Part shown: piece after piece, positions 49,206 to 58,747 of the stretch
How the letters are laid out: every line of letters begins with the position of its first letter
Position numbering within the stretch: position 1 is the first letter of the stretch
DNA from: an uncultured Eubacteriales bacterium
GTDB lineage: Bacteria > Bacillota > Clostridia > Oscillospirales > Acutalibacteraceae
Length of the DNA stretch: 64,000 bases
Direction of reading: 5' to 3'
Assembly: GCA_934561055.1 (NCBI GenBank)
Contig: CAKTFN010000004.1
Location: forward strand, 124,001-188,000
Translations under genes and position numbers: made by a program
The notes under the pieces: model-generated
Told to the model about the DNA's origin: nothing
The model's input: only the letters and a program-made list of their open reading frames with translations
Databases searched by the model: none

Positions 49206-49939
49206 AACAGGGAATTTTTGAAATCATCGAAAACAAGTATCTCACCGAAAACATTCTGAGAATGAAGCTTTCCGGCGATACTTCGGAAATCAAATGCCCC
49301 GGCCGGTTCGTGAACATCAAGCTCGACGGCTTTTATTTAAGGCGTCCGATTTCCGTTTGTGACTTTGACGAAAACACACTTACGATTATATATAAAGTTG
49401 TCGGAAAGGGAACGAAGCTCATGGAGAGCATGAAAAAAGGCGAAAAGCTTGACGTTCTTACCGGCCTCGGAAACGGCTACGACACTTCGCTTTCGGGCGA
49501 AAGACCGCTTCTTCTCGGCGGAGGAGTGGGAGTTCCTCCGCTTTATAACCTTGCAAAAAAGCTCATTGCCGAGGGGAAAAAGGTCACCGTTATTCTCGGC
49601 TTCAACAAAAAGAGCGAGGTTTTTTACGAAGATGAGTTCAAGGCTCTCGGTGCGGAAACAATCGTAACGACGGTTGACGGTTCATACGGAAAAAAAGGCT
49701 TTGTTACCGATGCAATGAAGGAGCTTTCCTATACTTACTTTTATACCTGCGGCCCGGAGCCTATGCTCAAGGCGGTATACAAGACGTCCGAAACCGAGGG
49801 CGAAATGAGCTTTGAAAAAAGGATGGGCTGCGGCTTCGGAGCATGCATGGGTTGTTCGTGCAAAACAATCACGGGATATAAGCGAATTTGTAAAGAAGGC
49901 CCCGTGATGAAAAAGGAGGAAATTTTATGGGAAGACTGA
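49202..49939 (+). CDS. pyrK: Dihydroorotate dehydrogenase electron-transfer subunit
   Basis: FAD and [2Fe-2S] subunit that passes electrons from PyrD to NAD+. 245 residues: flavin site RRPIS at 47-51, NAD-binding GGGVGVPPLYNLAKKL, and the iron-sulfur cysteines C210, C215, C218 and C230 in the usual spacing. Overlaps pyrC by four bases and pyrD by 13. Confidence 0.94.
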   Translation: MKQGIFEIIENKYLTENILRMKLSGDTSEIKCPGRFVNIKLDGFYLRRPISVCDFDENTLTIIYKVVGKGTKLMESMKKGEKLDVLTGLGNGYDTSLSGERPLLLGGGVGVPPLYNLAKKLIAEGKKVTVILGFNKKSEVFYEDEFKALGAETIVTTVDGSYGKKGFVTDAMKELSYTYFYTCGPEPMLKAVYKTSETEGEMSFEKRMGCGFGACMGCSCKTITGYKRICKEGPVMKKEEILWED

Positions 49940-50838
49940 GCGTTGACCTTTGCGGAATCGAACTTGAAAATCCGATTATTCCGGCCTCCGGAACCTTCGG
50001 TTACGGTTACGAATTTTCAGAATATTACGACATAAATATGCTCGGAACGTTTTCTTTCAAAGGAACAACGAGAGAACCGAGATTCGGAAACCCCACGCCG
50101 AGAATTGCAGAAACGCCGTCCGGACTTCTCAATGCGGTCGGACTTCAAAACCCCGGTGTTGAAAAAGTTATCTCGGAAGAACTTCCAAAGCTTAAAAAAT
50201 GCTTTCATAAGCCTGTCATGGCGAACGTCAGCGGATTTTCGCTTGACGAATACGTTGAAGTTTGCGAAAAACTTGACGGCGAAGAACAAGTCGGTTGGCT
50301 TGAAGTCAACATAAGCTGCCCGAACGTTCACGGCGGCGGAATGAGCTTTGGAACCGACCCGAAGGCGGCGGCCGCCGTCACAAGGGCGGTCAAAGCCGTT
50401 ACGAAAAAGCCGGTAATCATGAAGCTTTCTCCGAATGTTTCCGATATTACCGAAATCGCAAAAGCGTGCGAGGCCGAGGGAGCGGACGCAATCAGCCTCA
50501 TCAACACAGTCCTTTCAATGCGAATTGACATTGCAAAAAGGAAACCGCTTCTTGCAAACGTTACCGGGGGACTTTCCGGCGACGCAATTTTTCCGCTTGC
50601 GGTGAGAATGGTATATCAGGCCGCAAAGGCCGTCAAAATCCCGATTGTCGGACTCGGCGGCGTTTCAACGGCGGAAAACGTTATCGAAATGATGCTTGCC
50701 GGCGCAACGGCGGTTCAGGTCGGAGCGGCGAACCTCGTTGAACCTTTTGCCTGCAAAAAAATCATCGAAGACCTTCCTTCGGTGATGGACAGATACAAAA
50801 TCGAAAATCTTAAAGATATTATCAAAGGAGCATTATAA
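49927..50838 (+). CDS. pyrD: Dihydroorotate dehydrogenase catalytic subunit (class 1B)
   Basis: Oxidises dihydroorotate to orotate with FMN, in complex with PyrK. 303 residues: IIPASGTFGYG, VGLQNPGVE, WLEVNISCPNV with the active-site Cys of the class 1 enzymes, MKLSPNV, LINTVLSM and GLGGVSTAENVIEMM for FMN phosphate. The neighbouring pyrK confirms class 1B. Confidence 0.95.
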   Translation: MGRLSVDLCGIELENPIIPASGTFGYGYEFSEYYDINMLGTFSFKGTTREPRFGNPTPRIAETPSGLLNAVGLQNPGVEKVISEELPKLKKCFHKPVMANVSGFSLDEYVEVCEKLDGEEQVGWLEVNISCPNVHGGGMSFGTDPKAAAAVTRAVKAVTKKPVIMKLSPNVSDITEIAKACEAEGADAISLINTVLSMRIDIAKRKPLLANVTGGLSGDAIFPLAVRMVYQAAKAVKIPIVGLGGVSTAENVIEMMLAGATAVQVGAANLVEPFACKKIIEDLPSVMDRYKIENLKDIIKGAL

Positions 50839-51536
50839 TGAACAGAGACGTAATTATTGCCTGCGACTTTTCAAGTGCAGAAAAGACCTATGAATTTTTG
50901 GACAAATTCACCGAAGAAAAGCCGTTCGTAAAAATCGGAATGGAGCTTTTTTATGCCGAAGGACCGCAGATCGTTCGTGAAATCAAAAAAAGAGGACATA
51001 AGATTTTCCTTGACCTCAAGCTCCACGATATCCCCAACACCGTTAAAAAGGCGATGGCTGTTCTTTCGGGGCTTGACGTTGACATCTGCAATCTTCACGC
51101 CGGCGGAGGAATCGATATGATGAAAGCCGCCGTTGAGGGACTCACAAGAGAGGACGGAACACGTCCGCTTCTCATCGCCGTAACCCAGCTCACCTCGATT
51201 GACCAAACGAGAATGGAAAACGAACTCCTCATTGAAAAGCCGCTTGAAGAAGTTGTTATGAGCTACGCTTCAAACGCAAAAAAAGCCGGACTTGACGGCG
51301 TTGTTTGCTCGCCGCTTGAGGCCGGAAAGGTTCATGAGGTTTGCGGAGAAAGCTTTCTCACCGTCACGCCCGGAATCCGTTTTGCCGACGGAGCCGTCGG
51401 TGACCAGCAGAGAGTTACAACTCCGGCAAAGGCAAAGGAAATCGGCTCGGACTTCATTGTTGTCGGCCGTCCGATCACCGCAGCGGAAGACCCTGTTGCC
51501 GCATACAGACGCTGTATGAACGATTTTGCAAACTGA
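50838..51536 (+). CDS. pyrF: Orotidine-5'-phosphate decarboxylase
   Basis: Makes UMP. 232 residues, the bacterial group I form: IACDFSSAEKTYEF, KIGMELFY, and the catalytic array FLDLKLHDIPNTV (Asp-Lys-x-x-Asp), then TPGIRFADGAVGDQQRV and VVGRPITAAEDP. The ATG shares its A with the pyrD stop; AAAGGAG lies before it. Confidence 0.95.
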   Translation: MNRDVIIACDFSSAEKTYEFLDKFTEEKPFVKIGMELFYAEGPQIVREIKKRGHKIFLDLKLHDIPNTVKKAMAVLSGLDVDICNLHAGGGIDMMKAAVEGLTREDGTRPLLIAVTQLTSIDQTRMENELLIEKPLEEVVMSYASNAKKAGLDGVVCSPLEAGKVHEVCGESFLTVTPGIRFADGAVGDQQRVTTPAKAKEIGSDFIVVGRPITAAEDPVAAYRRCMNDFAN

Positions 51537-51582
51537 TTAAAAACGATTATTGAAATATCAAGCATTACGGAGGAATAATATT

Positions 51583-52218
51583 ATGCAGAAATTAATTGCC
51601 AAAGATCTTCTTTCAATCAAAGCCGTCTTTTTCAGCCCGGACAAGCCGTTCACATGGGCGAGCGGAATCAAAAGTCCGGTTTATTGCGACAATCGCCTCA
51701 CCCTTACTGCTCCGTCAGTCAGAAACGACGTTGAAAACGGACTTAAAAAGATTATCGAGGAGAATTATCCCGACGTTGAAGTTCTTATGGGAACTTCAAC
51801 CGCAGGCATCGCTCATGCGGCAATCACGGCTCACCTTATGGGCCTTCCGATGGGTTACGTCAGAAGCGGCGCAAAGGATCACGGAAGACAGAACCAAATT
51901 GAAGGAAAGCTCGAAAAGGGACAGAAGGTTGTTGTTGTTGAAGACCTCATTTCAACCGGAGGAAGCGTTCTTGAGGTTGTCAACGTTCTTCGTGAAGCCG
52001 GAGCGGAAGTTCTCGGCGTTGCAAGCATCTTCACCTACGGAATGAAAAAGGGTCTTGAAAGACTTGAAAACGCAAACGTCAAAAACGTTTCTCTCACGAA
52101 CTTTGACGTAATTGCAAAGGTTGCCGCCGAAGAAGGCTACATCAAAGAAGCCGACATCGAGCGTCTCATCGCTTTCAGAAACAACCCGTCCGACGAAAGC
52201 TGGATCAAGGGCGAATAA
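51583..52218 (+). CDS. pyrE: Orotate phosphoribosyltransferase
   Basis: Couples orotate with PRPP to OMP. Start at ATG after ACGGAGG (211 residues); an in-frame codon at 51550 is upstream of the site. PRPP loop VVVVEDLISTGGSVLEV (about 125-141), SGIKSPVYCDNRL and the flexible loop GYVRSGAKDHGRQNQIEG are all present. A 46-base gap separates it from pyrF. Confidence 0.95.
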   Translation: MQKLIAKDLLSIKAVFFSPDKPFTWASGIKSPVYCDNRLTLTAPSVRNDVENGLKKIIEENYPDVEVLMGTSTAGIAHAAITAHLMGLPMGYVRSGAKDHGRQNQIEGKLEKGQKVVVVEDLISTGGSVLEVVNVLREAGAEVLGVASIFTYGMKKGLERLENANVKNVSLTNFDVIAKVAAEEGYIKEADIERLIAFRNNPSDESWIKGE

Positions 52219-52263
52219 TTCAAAATTCAAAACATCAAAGTTATGGAAAGGACTGGCATAAGA

Positions 52264-53181
52264 GTGAAAAACCTCATTGATATTATGGAGCTTTCGACCG
52301 AGGAGATTGACGGACTCATAAAGACCGCTCTTGACATCATCGAGAACCCCGATAAGTATGCGGAAAGCTGCAAAAGAAAAAAACTTGCAACCCTCTTTTT
52401 TGAACCGTCAACAAGAACAAGACTCAGCTTTGAAGCCGCAATGTATGAACTCGGCGGAAACGTCATCGGCTTTTCCGAAGCGAACTCAAGCTCGGCTTCA
52501 AAGGGCGAAAGCGTTGCCGACACCGTGAGGGTTGTCGGATGCTATGCCGACATCATTGCAATGCGCCACCCGAAAGAGGGTGCGCCGCTTGTTGCAACAA
52601 GAACTGCGGGTGTTCCCGTAATCAACGCCGGGGACGGCGGCCACAACCACCCGACCCAGACGCTCGCCGACCTTCTGACAATTTACCGCGAAAAAGGCGG
52701 TTTCAATAATCTCACAATCGGACTTTGCGGCGACCTCAAGTTCGGAAGAACGGTTCATTCGCTGATTTCGGCAATGTCAAGATATGAGGGCATAAAGTTC
52801 GTTTTGATTTCTCCGGACGAGCTGAAAGTTCCGAGATATATCATCACCGACGTCCTTGAAAAGAAGAAAATTCCGTATGAAGAAGTTTCAAGCCTTGAAA
52901 AAGCAATGCCGGATCTTGATATACTTTACATGACAAGGGTTCAGAAGGAACGCTTTTTCAATGAGGCGGATTATCTCAGACTCAAGGACAGCTATATCCT
53001 CACTCCGGAAAAGCTTTCAAACGCAAAAAAAGACCTTTCAATTCTTCATCCGCTTCCGAGAGTCAACGAAATTTCGGTTGCGATCGACTCCGATCCGAGA
53101 GCCTGCTATTTCAAACAGGTACTCAACGGAAAATATATGAGAATGGCTCTCATTCTTAAACTTCTGGAGGTTAACGTATGA
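52264..53181 (+). CDS. pyrB: Aspartate carbamoyltransferase catalytic chain
   Basis: Condenses carbamoyl phosphate with aspartate. GTG start about 11 bases after GGAAAGGA; an ATG at 52243 overlaps the site itself. 305 residues: carbamoyl-phosphate loop FFEPSTRTRLSFE, SSASKGESVADT, RHPKEGAP, HNHPTQTLADL and LHPLPRVNEI. The next gene encodes the regulatory chain, so this is the allosteric dodecameric type. Confidence 0.95.
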   Translation: MKNLIDIMELSTEEIDGLIKTALDIIENPDKYAESCKRKKLATLFFEPSTRTRLSFEAAMYELGGNVIGFSEANSSSASKGESVADTVRVVGCYADIIAMRHPKEGAPLVATRTAGVPVINAGDGGHNHPTQTLADLLTIYREKGGFNNLTIGLCGDLKFGRTVHSLISAMSRYEGIKFVLISPDELKVPRYIITDVLEKKKIPYEEVSSLEKAMPDLDILYMTRVQKERFFNEADYLRLKDSYILTPEKLSNAKKDLSILHPLPRVNEISVAIDSDPRACYFKQVLNGKYMRMALILKLLEVNV

Positions 53182-53609
53182 TTATCGGACAGATTAAAGA
53201 CGGAATTGTTCTTGACCACATCACGGCCGGAAAAAGCATTCAGATTTATGACATTCTCGGACTCGGAAAGCTTGACTGCACCGTTGCAATGATCAAAAAC
53301 GCCGAAAGCAAAAAAATGGGGAAAAAGGACATCATCAAAATCGGCCGTGTCATTGACATCGACTTTGCCGTTCTCGGTTACATCGACCCGGGAATCACAG
53401 TCAACATTATCAGCGACGGAAAGCTTGTGAAAAGGGAATATCTTTCCCTTCCGGAAACGGTTACCGGAATCATAAAATGCAAAAACCCGCGCTGCATCAC
53501 CTCTTGCGAGCAGGAGCTTATGCAGGAATTTCGCCTTGTTGACCGTGAAAACAAAATTTACAGATGCGTATACTGCGAAAGTCAGGCTCCGAAGGAAAGT
53601 CTCGGCTGA
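53178..53609 (+). CDS. pyrI: Aspartate carbamoyltransferase regulatory chain
   Basis: Allosteric nucleotide-binding subunit. 143 residues: N-terminal ACT-like nucleotide domain (KDGIVLDHITAGKSIQIYDIL) and a C-terminal zinc domain with C101, C106, C130 and C133. The spacing of 5, 24 and 3 equals that of E. coli PyrI (109, 114, 138, 141). ATGA overlap with pyrB. Bacillus lacks pyrI, whereas many Clostridia have it. Confidence 0.95.
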   Translation: MIIGQIKDGIVLDHITAGKSIQIYDILGLGKLDCTVAMIKNAESKKMGKKDIIKIGRVIDIDFAVLGYIDPGITVNIISDGKLVKREYLSLPETVTGIIKCKNPRCITSCEQELMQEFRLVDRENKIYRCVYCESQAPKESLG

Positions 53610-53647
53610 AAGATTATTTGAATTAGAATTAGGAGCGATTATATATT

Positions 53648-56600
53648 ATGAAGAGAAAAGACATTAAAAAAATCCTCATTATCGGTTCAGGCCCGATTGT
53701 CATCGGTCAGGCCGCAGAGTTTGACTACGCCGGAACCCAGGCCTGCCTTGCGCTCAAGGAGGAGGGTTATGAGGTTATTCTTGCAAACTCAAACCCGGCA
53801 ACCATCATGACAGACACCTCGATTGCGGACAAGGTATATATGGAGCCGCTCACTCTTGATTACATTGCAAAAATCATCCGCCACGAACGTCCGGACGCAA
53901 TCGTTCCCGGAATCGGCGGTCAGACGGGTCTTAACCTTGCAATGCAGCTTGAAAAGAAGGGCGTTCTCAAGGAGTGCGAGGTTGAGCTTCTCGGAACAAG
54001 CAGCGAAAGCATCGAGCGTGCGGAGGATCGTGAGCTTTTCAAGGAGATGTGCCAGTCAATCGGCGAACCGGTAATTCCGTCGGAAATCACATATAATCTT
54101 GAAGAAGCAAAGGCGGCCGCCGAAAGAATCGGTTATCCGATTGTTCTTCGTCCGGCGTTCACGCTCGGCGGAACGGGCGGAGGTTTTGCAAACAACGAAA
54201 AAGAGCTTCTTGAACTCGGCCCGAACGCTTTCGCTCTTTCTCCCGTGAACCAGGTTCTCATTGAAAAAAGCGTCAAGGGATACAAAGAAATCGAATTTGA
54301 GGTTATGCGTGACAGCGAGGACAACGCAATCACAATCTGCGGAATGGAAAACGTTGACCCTGTCGGCGTTCACACCGGAGACTCAATTGTTGTTGCTCCG
54401 ATTCTTTCTCTTTCAAAAGAAGACGAAAAAATGCTCAATGACAGCGCAATCAAAATCATTAGAGAACTCAAAATTTCGGGCGGTTGCAACGTTCAGTTTG
54501 CGCTTGACCCGAATTCAAGCAAGTATTACCTCATTGAGGTTAACCCCCGTGTTTCACGTTCATCCGCTCTCGCTTCAAAGGCGAGCGGCTATCCGATTGC
54601 AAGAGTAACGGCAAAAATCGCCGTGGGAATGAATCTTTCCGAAATTCCCGTCGCCGGCGGAACGGCGGCAATCGAACCTTCTCTTGATTATATCGTTGCA
54701 AAATTCCCCCGTTTTCCGTTTGACAAGTTTTCAACCGTTCCGAACGTTCTCGGAACTCAGATGAAGGCTACAGGCGAGGTTATGGGAATCGGCGCAACGC
54801 TTGAAGAATGTTTTCTCAAGTCAGTCCGTTCGCTCGAAATCGGCGTTTGCCATTTCCGCCTCGGAAAATTCGACGCTTATTCAAACGAAGAACTTCTTTC
54901 TTACCTTTCCGAGTTCCACGACGACAATATCTATGCGATTGCCGAACTTTTGAGAAGGGGGGAGACAATCGAAAAGCTTCATGAGGTCACAATGATTACA
55001 GAGCTTTTCCTTGAATCGCTCAAAAAGATTGTTGACGAAGAAAAAGCTCTTTCCGAAAACGTCGGAAGAATCGAAACGCTCAAAGAAGCAAAAATCATGG
55101 GCTTTTCCGATAAATATATTGCTTCGCTTTGGAACAGGAGCGAAACCGAAATTTATAACCTTCGCAAGGAGAACGGAATAACCCCGATTTTCCGCATGGT
55201 CGATACGCTCCACACCGGAAAGTATATCGCATATCTTTATTCCTCGTACACCGGTGAAAACGAGTCGAGACTCACAGACAAAAAGAAGATCGTCGTTCTC
55301 GGTGCAGGTCCGATCAGAATCGGTCAGGGCGTCGAATTCGACTATTCTACCGTTCACGCCGTTCAGACGATCCGCCGTGCAGGTTACGAAGCAATCATCG
55401 TCAACAACAACCCGGAAACCGTTTCAACCGATTACACAACGAGCGACAAGCTTTATTTTGAGCCGCTCACGACCGAGGACGTTATGGCGATCATCGACTT
55501 TGAAAAACCGGACGGAGTCATTGCCTCTCTCGGCGGTCAGACAGCAATCAATCTTGCCGAACCGCTCTTTGAACGGGGAGTGAAAATTATCGGAACGGAT
55601 TGCGCCGCAATCGAAAGAGCCGAAAACAGAAGAAGCTTTGAAAAAATTCTCAAGGAACTTAATATTCCTCAGCCGCAAGGATGCGCCGTAACTAACATTG
55701 AGGACGGAATCAAGGCCGCAAACGAGGTCGGCTATCCCGTTCTTGTCCGTCCGAGCTTTGTTCTCGGCGGAAGAGCAATGGAAATTGTTGCGAACGATGA
55801 AATGCTCCGCCATTACCTTAAAACCGCCGTTGAGGTTGACAAGGACAAGCCGGTTCTTGTTGACCATTATATCCAGGGAAAAGAGGTTGAGGTTGACGCA
55901 ATCTGCGACGGAAACGATGTTTTCGTACCCGGAATCATGGAGCTTGTTGAGCGTACCGGCGTTCATTCGGGTGACTCGATCAGTGTTTATCCGACGTACT
56001 CGATTTCCGACAAGGTCAAGGGAACAATCCTTCAGTACGCAAAAAAGCTCGGACTGAGCATCGGAATCATCGGTCTTTTCAACATTCAGTTCATCGTTGA
56101 CGAGCATGATGACGTATATATTATTGAGGTTAACCCGCGTTCTTCAAGAACGGTTCCTTTCCTTTCAAAGGCAACCGGTTTTTCGCTTGCAGACATTGCA
56201 ACGGAAGTAATTCTCGGAAAGAGCCTCAAAGAGCAGGGAATTTTCGGAATCTACCCGGACGAAAAGGAGCGTTATTACGTCAAGGTTCCGGTTTTCTCCT
56301 CAAACAAAATCAAAGGACTTGACGTTTATCTTTCGCCGGAAATGAAGTCAACCGGAGAAGCAATCGGTTACGATTCAAAGCTCTCCCGAGCAATGTATAA
56401 GGCTCTTCAGGCGTCCGGAATGAAGCTTCAAAATTACGGAACGGTTGTTGTTACCCTTGCGGACGAGGATAAGCTTGAGGCGCTTCCGATGGTTCGCCGC
56501 TTTTATAACATGGGCTTCAACATTGCCGCAACGGACGGAACGGCGGCCTTCCTCAAAAAGAACGGAATCAGAACGCACAAGCTCGGAAAAATCTCCGAGG

Positions 56601-56821
56601 GCAGCGAAGAAATCCTTGACTTCATTCGCTCCGGTTTCGTCAGCTATGTCATTAACACCCGTGCGGTTTCATCGGGAGTTCACAATGAAGACGGAACCGC
56701 AATCCGCCGCTGTGCAACGGAAAACGGAGTGACGATTTTTACCTCGCTCGATACGGTGAAAATCGTTGTTGACGTCCTTGAAGAGATGACAATCTCCGTT
56801 TCAACAATCGACTGCAAATAA
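53648..56821 (+). CDS. carB: Carbamoyl-phosphate synthase large subunit
   Basis: Makes carbamoyl phosphate from bicarbonate, ammonia and two ATP. 1057 residues with duplicated ATP-grasp halves (starting IIGSGPIVIGQAAEFDYAGTQ and VLGAGPIRIGQGVEFDYSTVH), an oligomerisation region, and a C-terminal MGS-like allosteric domain (about 930-1057). carA, the glutaminase subunit that normally precedes it, is absent from the operon and the window. Confidence 0.96.
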   Translation: MKRKDIKKILIIGSGPIVIGQAAEFDYAGTQACLALKEEGYEVILANSNPATIMTDTSIADKVYMEPLTLDYIAKIIRHERPDAIVPGIGGQTGLNLAMQLEKKGVLKECEVELLGTSSESIERAEDRELFKEMCQSIGEPVIPSEITYNLEEAKAAAERIGYPIVLRPAFTLGGTGGGFANNEKELLELGPNAFALSPVNQVLIEKSVKGYKEIEFEVMRDSEDNAITICGMENVDPVGVHTGDSIVVAPILSLSKEDEKMLNDSAIKIIRELKISGGCNVQFALDPNSSKYYLIEVNPRVSRSSALASKASGYPIARVTAKIAVGMNLSEIPVAGGTAAIEPSLDYIVAKFPRFPFDKFSTVPNVLGTQMKATGEVMGIGATLEECFLKSVRSLEIGVCHFRLGKFDAYSNEELLSYLSEFHDDNIYAIAELLRRGETIEKLHEVTMITELFLESLKKIVDEEKALSENVGRIETLKEAKIMGFSDKYIASLWNRSETEIYNLRKENGITPIFRMVDTLHTGKYIAYLYSSYTGENESRLTDKKKIVVLGAGPIRIGQGVEFDYSTVHAVQTIRRAGYEAIIVNNNPETVSTDYTTSDKLYFEPLTTEDVMAIIDFEKPDGVIASLGGQTAINLAEPLFERGVKIIGTDCAAIERAENRRSFEKILKELNIPQPQGCAVTNIEDGIKAANEVGYPVLVRPSFVLGGRAMEIVANDEMLRHYLKTAVEVDKDKPVLVDHYIQGKEVEVDAICDGNDVFVPGIMELVERTGVHSGDSISVYPTYSISDKVKGTILQYAKKLGLSIGIIGLFNIQFIVDEHDDVYIIEVNPRSSRTVPFLSKATGFSLADIATEVILGKSLKEQGIFGIYPDEKERYYVKVPVFSSNKIKGLDVYLSPEMKSTGEAIGYDSKLSRAMYKALQASGMKLQNYGTVVVTLADEDKLEALPMVRRFYNMGFNIAATDGTAAFLKKNGIRTHKLGKISEGSEEILDFIRSGFVSYVINTRAVSSGVHNEDGTAIRRCATENGVTIFTSLDTVKIVVDVLEEMTISVSTIDCK

Positions 56822-56834
56822 TTTCAGTAACATC

Positions 56835-56869
56835 AAAGCCGCAGGAAATCACTTTCCGGCGGCTTTTTT
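56835..56869 (+). terminator. Terminator of the pyrimidine operon
   Basis: AAAGCCGC / GCGGCTTT stem with an inner GGAAA/TTTCC pairing, then TTTTTT. Confidence 0.85.
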
Positions 56870-56889
56870 CGCTTCATATGTTTAATTCT

Positions 56890-57789
56890 TTATTCCGGCT
56901 TTGACGCAAACTTTACGGCAACAAACAGCCTTCCGTTGCGGTAATCCGCACTGACGGCGCCGCCCGCTTTTTCCGTTAAAAGCTTTGCAATCGAAAGTCC
57001 CAGCCCCGTTGAGTCGCTTGCGGTTTCAACGGTATAAAAGCGGTCAAAAAGGCGCTCTGTTTTGATTTTATCAAGGCCTTTCGCAGAATTTGAAAAGCTG
57101 ACTGTTCCGTTTTGAAAAAGTTCAACTTTCAAGTCGCCGTCGGAGTACTTTGCGGCATTGCTCAAAATGTTGTCAAAAATTCTTCTCAGCGCGGTTTTGT
57201 CAAGTTTCCTTTCAACGGGAGCGTCGGGAATTTTGATTTCGGGAACGATTGAACGCTCGGAAAAAACGCTGTAAAATGCCGCAAGGCTTTGCTCAAGAAT
57301 GTCATTAAGGCTGACTTTTTCCGGCTTTAAACCTTCTGTTTCCGATGCGACGACGGAATACTTGAAAAGCTCTTCCGTGAGATTTCTCATGGAATCCGTA
57401 CGTTCGCGGATTACGGAAAGGTATTTTTTGCTGTTTTCTGTGTGTTTTTCCCTCTGCAAAAGGTCAAGATAGCCGCAAATTGCCGTCAGCGGCGTTCGCA
57501 AATCATGCGAAATGTTCGTGACCGATTTTTTCAGCTTTTCATCACCGGAAATATATTTCTGCCGCTTTTCGCTAAGTATACGAAGTTCACTGTTAAGGGA
57601 AGATGCAAGCGCTTTCATGTCTTTGTCGGAAGAAGAAATTGAAATGAGGGTGTTGGTGTCGTTTTCAAGCTTTTCTTTCATTGACCGCTCAATCTCTTTT
57701 GCGGATTTTTTCATCAGCAGAATTTTTGCCGAAAGTATAAGCACCGCAAAAAATAAACCTGCCGACAGAAATATCAGCCAAGAATCCAT
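56890..57789 (-). CDS. Sensor histidine kinase
   Basis: 299 residues. One N-terminal membrane helix (about 4-26) and a cytoplasmic linker; no extracellular sensor domain, as in intramembrane-sensing kinases of cell-envelope stress or lantibiotic immunity loci. H-box NISHDLRTP with phospho-His95, N-box RRIFDNILSNAAKYSDG, and G-boxes DSTGLGLSIAKLL. Last gene of the four-gene set; RBS GAGGGTGA. Confidence 0.9.
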   Translation of the reverse strand: MDSWLIFLSAGLFFAVLILSAKILLMKKSAKEIERSMKEKLENDTNTLISISSSDKDMKALASSLNSELRILSEKRQKYISGDEKLKKSVTNISHDLRTPLTAICGYLDLLQREKHTENSKKYLSVIRERTDSMRNLTEELFKYSVVASETEGLKPEKVSLNDILEQSLAAFYSVFSERSIVPEIKIPDAPVERKLDKTALRRIFDNILSNAAKYSDGDLKVELFQNGTVSFSNSAKGLDKIKTERLFDRFYTVETASDSTGLGLSIAKLLTEKAGGAVSADYRNGRLFVAVKFASKPE

Positions 57790-57817
57790 AACAGTTCACC
57801 CTCATTCGTCATTGTTT

Positions 57818-58747
57818 TTATGAAAGTTGTTCTTTTTTGAAAATCAGCACACCTGCCGCAGTGATTAACACCGAAAAGCCGAGACTGTAAAAAGCATTGA
57901 TATATTTATACACGTCCGAAGCCTTTTTTAATTCAACATCGCTGCTGTAATGAGGCGTAAACCAAACTCCGTCTTTGTCCGATGAAACGGATATATTTGA
58001 AAGAATCGACATGTGTGACGTCGGAAGTATATTGCTGACAGTTTCAAGAATCTTTCTCTTTGTACCGCCGCAGTATTGCAAATTAGGTCCTTTTTTATAT
58101 GTTATTTCCGCATCGGACGGAATAACCGAAACTTGGTCATACGGCACTCCGTTGATTTTGTCAACGGTCAAATTATATTCCGGTTCGCCGAGAACCGAAC
58201 CGATTGTCGATGTTAACGCAAACATTCCGGCAAACAGCGCAATAAGAACCACCATCGGAACGGTGCGCCCTCTTACAACAAAAGAAAAAAACGTTGAAAT
58301 ACAGCTGAAAGCAACCGCAGAAACAACGCCGAGCGAAACCACGGCAAAATAAATACCTGCCGGAAAAACGCCGGCTTTTATAACGCCGATTCCACTCAAA
58401 GAAAAAGCGGCGGAAAACACCAGCGAAACAAAAAGCGAAACTATGCTGTTTGAAAGATAAATCTGTGTTTTTGAACAGCCGCAGAAAAGTTTGTTTCTGA
58501 TTGTGTTGCTGCTGAAATTCGTTCCGATGAAAAATGCTGTTGAAACCGCAATCAAAAAAGCAACAGCCGGCATCATCTCAAGCGGACAAACCGTTATGCT
58601 TTCCTGCCCTTTTGCCGGAGAAGGCGAAAGCGCCCCGTAATTTGAAAACGCACAATAGGCGGAAATGACAAAAATACCCGCCGTAAAAAGATAAAACACT
58701 TTGCTTTTGAAAAGCCTTGAAAAATCGGCTCTGAGAAGTTTAATCAT
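57818..58747 (-). CDS. ABC transporter permease (ABC-2 type)
   Basis: 309 residues with six membrane helices: one at 17-35, then after a loop five more, the last at about 280-300. The ~80-residue extracytoplasmic region between helices five and six contains YCGG. Paired with the ATPase gene that overlaps it by four bases. Resembles BcrB/lantibiotic-immunity permeases by size and layout; the exported compound is unknown. Confidence 0.82.
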   Translation of the reverse strand: MIKLLRADFSRLFKSKVFYLFTAGIFVISAYCAFSNYGALSPSPAKGQESITVCPLEMMPAVAFLIAVSTAFFIGTNFSSNTIRNKLFCGCSKTQIYLSNSIVSLFVSLVFSAAFSLSGIGVIKAGVFPAGIYFAVVSLGVVSAVAFSCISTFFSFVVRGRTVPMVVLIALFAGMFALTSTIGSVLGEPEYNLTVDKINGVPYDQVSVIPSDAEITYKKGPNLQYCGGTKRKILETVSNILPTSHMSILSNISVSSDKDGVWFTPHYSSDVELKKASDVYKYINAFYSLGFSVLITAAGVLIFKKEQLS

